Assembly (NCBI RefSeq): GCF_014805625.2
Contig: NW_023998414.1
Location: 13,886,171-13,950,170 of the forward strand
Length of the DNA: 64,000 bases
DNA from: Glossina fuscipes
Taxonomy: Eukaryota; Arthropoda; Insecta; Diptera; Glossinidae
Direction: 5' to 3'
Below are positions 61,657 through 64,000 of this stretch, piece by piece (position 1 is the stretch's first letter; every line of letters begins with the position of its first letter). A program made the translations under genes and the position numbers. The notes under the pieces were generated by a model that ran no database searches, had not been told where the DNA came from, and was given only the letters and a program-made list of their open reading frames with translations.

Positions 61657-61662
61657 TTTATT
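61657..61662 (-). terminator. Possible poly(A) signal of the PAK1IP1 gene
   Basis: TTTATT on the plus strand, AATAAA on the minus strand, about 156 nt beyond the PAK1IP1 stop. Nemp and PAK1IP1 converge with about 310 nt between their signals. Confidence 0.4.
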
Positions 61663-61817
61663 AAATAATTTATTTTTTTTTTCGATTTTTACGATGACAG
61701 CAACCGCGAGTAACATTAACACTGCGGCGATGACACGGAATTTGTCTGTGTGATTATTGCTTGTTTGTTGGATGCTTTCAAATTTTGCTCATTTTTTTCT
61801 CTCTTAACAGAAGAAGG

Positions 61818-63747
61818 CTATTTCCTTTTCTTCGCTTTAGAAGGCAAAATATTTTGCTCATTGTATCCGTGAATTTTCTTTTTCTTGTTCTCGCTCTTTT
61901 CACTCTGCGATTTGTTAGATTTGTGTCTATTGCTCTTCGATGCGTCGTGCAGAGATGTCCATTTACTTTCGCTATATGTCGTATCGTCGCCATCTCTATC
62001 GACATCTGCATCATTTTTGACGTAATCAAGAGTTTCTTCTTCGTTATCTTTCTCTTCGATAGCCTCCTTTTCAGCCTTATCGTCGCCATTTGGCTTTTTT
62101 TTACTCGCCTTAGTTTGCTTACTACTTTCTTGTTCATCGTCTGCATCACATTCTATGATGACGACACCTCTTGGAAACGGTTTTTCTGTATTATTCACTA
62201 ATTTAGTTTCTTTACTACTTTCATCGCAGCTGCGAGCAATGCCGTAATCTTTCCCAAATTGCTCAAGATCAAGTATGTTTATGCAAGTGGGGCGACATCC
62301 GACATTGGTAACTGCAAGCTCTTTAAGTTTTGCCTTTGAGTGTTTCCCTGTTTCATTGATTTGCCATAGCTTTATTTCGCCAGAACTTTAGGAAAAAAGA
62401 GCATTTGAAAATTTCAAATATAAATGCAAAACGTATTATATTAGGTAGTCTAGAAAATATTTAGATTCCATGAGCTGAAAATTTATATTGTCATTCGATT
62501 GATATGACTATGCGTTGACCCTTCGAATTGCTAGAAGTCATCTATGTAATACTAAGACGAAATATTTTTTAGACTACGTCATAGACTTACCTTGATGACG
62601 TTACTAAATAGTCTTTAAATGAATGCATAGCTTTTACTCGAGCATTATGAGCGATTAATTCAAATTCCTGAGAATAAAAGATAAAGACACTTCAATAAAG
62701 CGCTCCTAGCCTCTTACGTACAATTATTTTACCTTTTCGTCCTTGCTTAGTGAAAGCCACATAATTTTACCATCCTCCAAACCCACAACACAAGCTTCAG
62801 CGTCCGTCCAACATATGCAAATAGGTTTTGACTTAGTGCTATGACTGTGTAACACATTAGCCGTTTGAATAGACCAAATTTCCACTACGCGCGGACCGCT
62901 GAGTGTGAAATAATCACCGGAATTTGACCAAGTTAAACAATTGGGTTGACGACCCAAAGAATTACGACTTTTTAAATTCGTTTTATAAGCTATCCGACCT
63001 TTTATTAAATTCCAAGTGCATAAAATTAGGTCAGAACCTAATGTTAACGCCAATTTGCCGCTGGGATGACAACTGACATGCGTTGCCGCTAAACGATTAT
63101 GTGCTTTTTTCCAACAAGCTTCAGTTGACCATGTTTTCGAACGTGTAGCAATGAAGCGACCATCGTTAGCAACGGACAACAAATGCGTACCGTCTGGAGT
63201 AAATGTTAAGGCATTTATGGAGCCCTCGTGACATAGTAAAATCTGCAAAATGCAAATATTTAACATTTCCACATATGTATATGTTGAATATAAAAATAGT
63301 TTAAATCATATTGTTTTCATTTAAGTGTTCAACAATGAAGCGAATTGATTCCGGGCATTGCAATAGTTATGGGATTTGGTTTTTTTTTTTTTTTTTTTTT
63401 TAAATAATTGATTTGGACCGTTTTCATAATAATTTGTTAAATTTTTACCTGAGTTTGGCTTCTGCTAGTCATATCGTAGATGAATATACGATCATCTGTA
63501 CCCCCAGTAGCTATCCATTGTTTATGGACGGCAACGCATCTAATTGAACCCGAATGCGATTTGTCAGCGAACGATTGCACTAAAACCGGTTTATTATCCT
63601 GCAAATCGATGAAAGTTTAGCTTTATTTAAAACTTATTACAATTTAATGTATATCCTCACTTTTAATTCAACTTTATAACCCAACAGAAATTCTTCATAA
63701 GTACCGATTATTATTTCCAAACTGTTCGTTTTAATGGGTAAGTCCAT
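61818..63747 (-). CDS. Pak1ip1: PAK1IP1/MAK11 family WD40 protein
   Basis: WD40-repeat nucleolar protein homologous to yeast Mak11 and human PAK1IP1, needed for 60S ribosomal subunit maturation and named for binding p21-activated kinase. The CDS is complement(join(61818..62385, 62591..62667, 62733..63242, 63449..63598, 63661..63747)), 463 codons against 392 in human. All introns are GT-AG and in phase. Repeats include VAVHKQWIATGGTDDRIFIYD (exon 2), INALTFTPDGTHLLSVANDG and VSCHPSGKLALTLGSDLILC (exon 3; compare human HPSGKLALSVGTDKTLRTWNL), then VKAMHSFKDYLVTSSSSGEI and KLWQI across exons 4-5. The last 130 residues are a low-complexity acidic and lysine-rich tail ending KKRK, which explains the greater length and suits a nucleolar protein. 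The start ATG (63747) gives MDLPIKTNSLEIIIGTYEE, similar to the family's N-terminal GCYEQ segment. A plus-strand 146-codon ORF over the tail is antisense. Confidence 0.9.
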
Positions 63748-64000
63748 TACGAAAGTATTTACAGCACGTGCAGGTAAGTGTATGCAAATGTTTACTATGT
63801 TTACTATTTGGGAGAAAACACGCGTAAATGCAAGCTCAACATGCACATATGATTCAAATAAACAATTCATTTCGAAGTGATATCCCGTTAATTAATGCAC
63901 ACTGAAAGGTTAGCATTGCTTTGGATGGCAAGCTAATGATAAAATTATTTCAACAATATTTTTATTATAATAAAACAGCGAAAACGCATCTAAATTAATT
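63748..64000. other. Upstream region of the PAK1IP1 gene
   Basis: This should hold the 5' UTR and promoter of the minus-strand gene. No clear motif was identified before the window ends. Confidence 0.4.

Noticed and set aside
61496..61753. 85-codon plus-strand ORF
   Set aside because: No motif, and it lies between the convergent Nemp and PAK1IP1 3' ends where both UTRs are expected.
61761..62201. 146-codon hydrophobic plus-strand ORF
   Set aside because: Antisense to the PAK1IP1 tail.
1..64000. CRISPR arrays, operons, bacterial promoters or ribosome-binding sites
   Set aside because: All genes are intron-containing animal genes; repeats are dispersed or simple, not direct repeats with spacers.

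Overview
The window is animal nuclear DNA, almost certainly from a higher fly (Diptera, Schizophora). It is AT-rich, with short GT-AG introns, long poly-T/poly-A and (TA)n tracts, dispersed copies of a few non-coding repeat families and several decayed mariner and Jockey-type transposons. All eight recognised proteins match fly genes. Pgd and bcn92 lie convergently side by side, as I recall from the tip of the Drosophila X chromosome, so the block probably belongs to Muller element A. The species cannot be fixed from sequence alone; tsetse is one possibility, from base composition and codon use only.

Layout. 1-4.5 kb: no intact gene, but a decayed Jockey-like retrotransposon. 4.5-9.8 kb (+): D2hgdh, mitochondrial D-2-hydroxyglutarate dehydrogenase, with a short targeting-peptide exon separated from the rest by a 3.5 kb repeat-filled intron. 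9.8-13.9 kb: spacer with a mariner relic. 13.9-16.1 kb (+): Pgd, 6-phosphogluconate dehydrogenase. 16.3-18.4 kb (-): bcn92, the LYR protein ISD11/LYRM4 of mitochondrial Fe-S assembly, convergent with Pgd. 18.4-18.8 kb: short divergent promoter. 18.8-23.3 kb (+): a RUNDC1 orthologue with a reading-frame break in a 13-A run. 26.7-28.9 kb (+): waclaw/GUF1, the mitochondrial LepA-type GTPase. 28.9-53 kb: a 24 kb gene-poor interval with one unassigned small ORF, retrotransposon and mariner relics, and housekeeping-type promoter motifs at 48.3 kb that probably begin the bbx transcript. 53-56.6 kb (+): bobby sox (bbx), an HMG-box factor. 59.8-61.3 kb (+): Nemp, a nuclear envelope membrane protein, convergent with the PAK1IP1/MAK11 WD-repeat ribosome-biogenesis gene (61.8-63.7 kb, -).

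Most coding sequence is housekeeping: three mitochondrial proteins (D2hgdh, bcn92, waw), the oxidative pentose-phosphate enzyme Pgd, nuclear envelope and nucleolar functions, and one developmental regulator. The exon joins below were built by hand, choosing GT-AG sites that keep phase and restore family motifs. They add short first exons of D2hgdh, Pgd, waw and Nemp and all of bcn92 exon 3, which simple ORF scanning misses. I found no convincing new multi-gene system. The items most worth checking are the RUNDC1 frame break, the unassigned ORF at 30.4 kb, the abundant non-coding repeat families, a small internally deleted DNA transposon at 57.3 kb, and the inferred bbx promoter.
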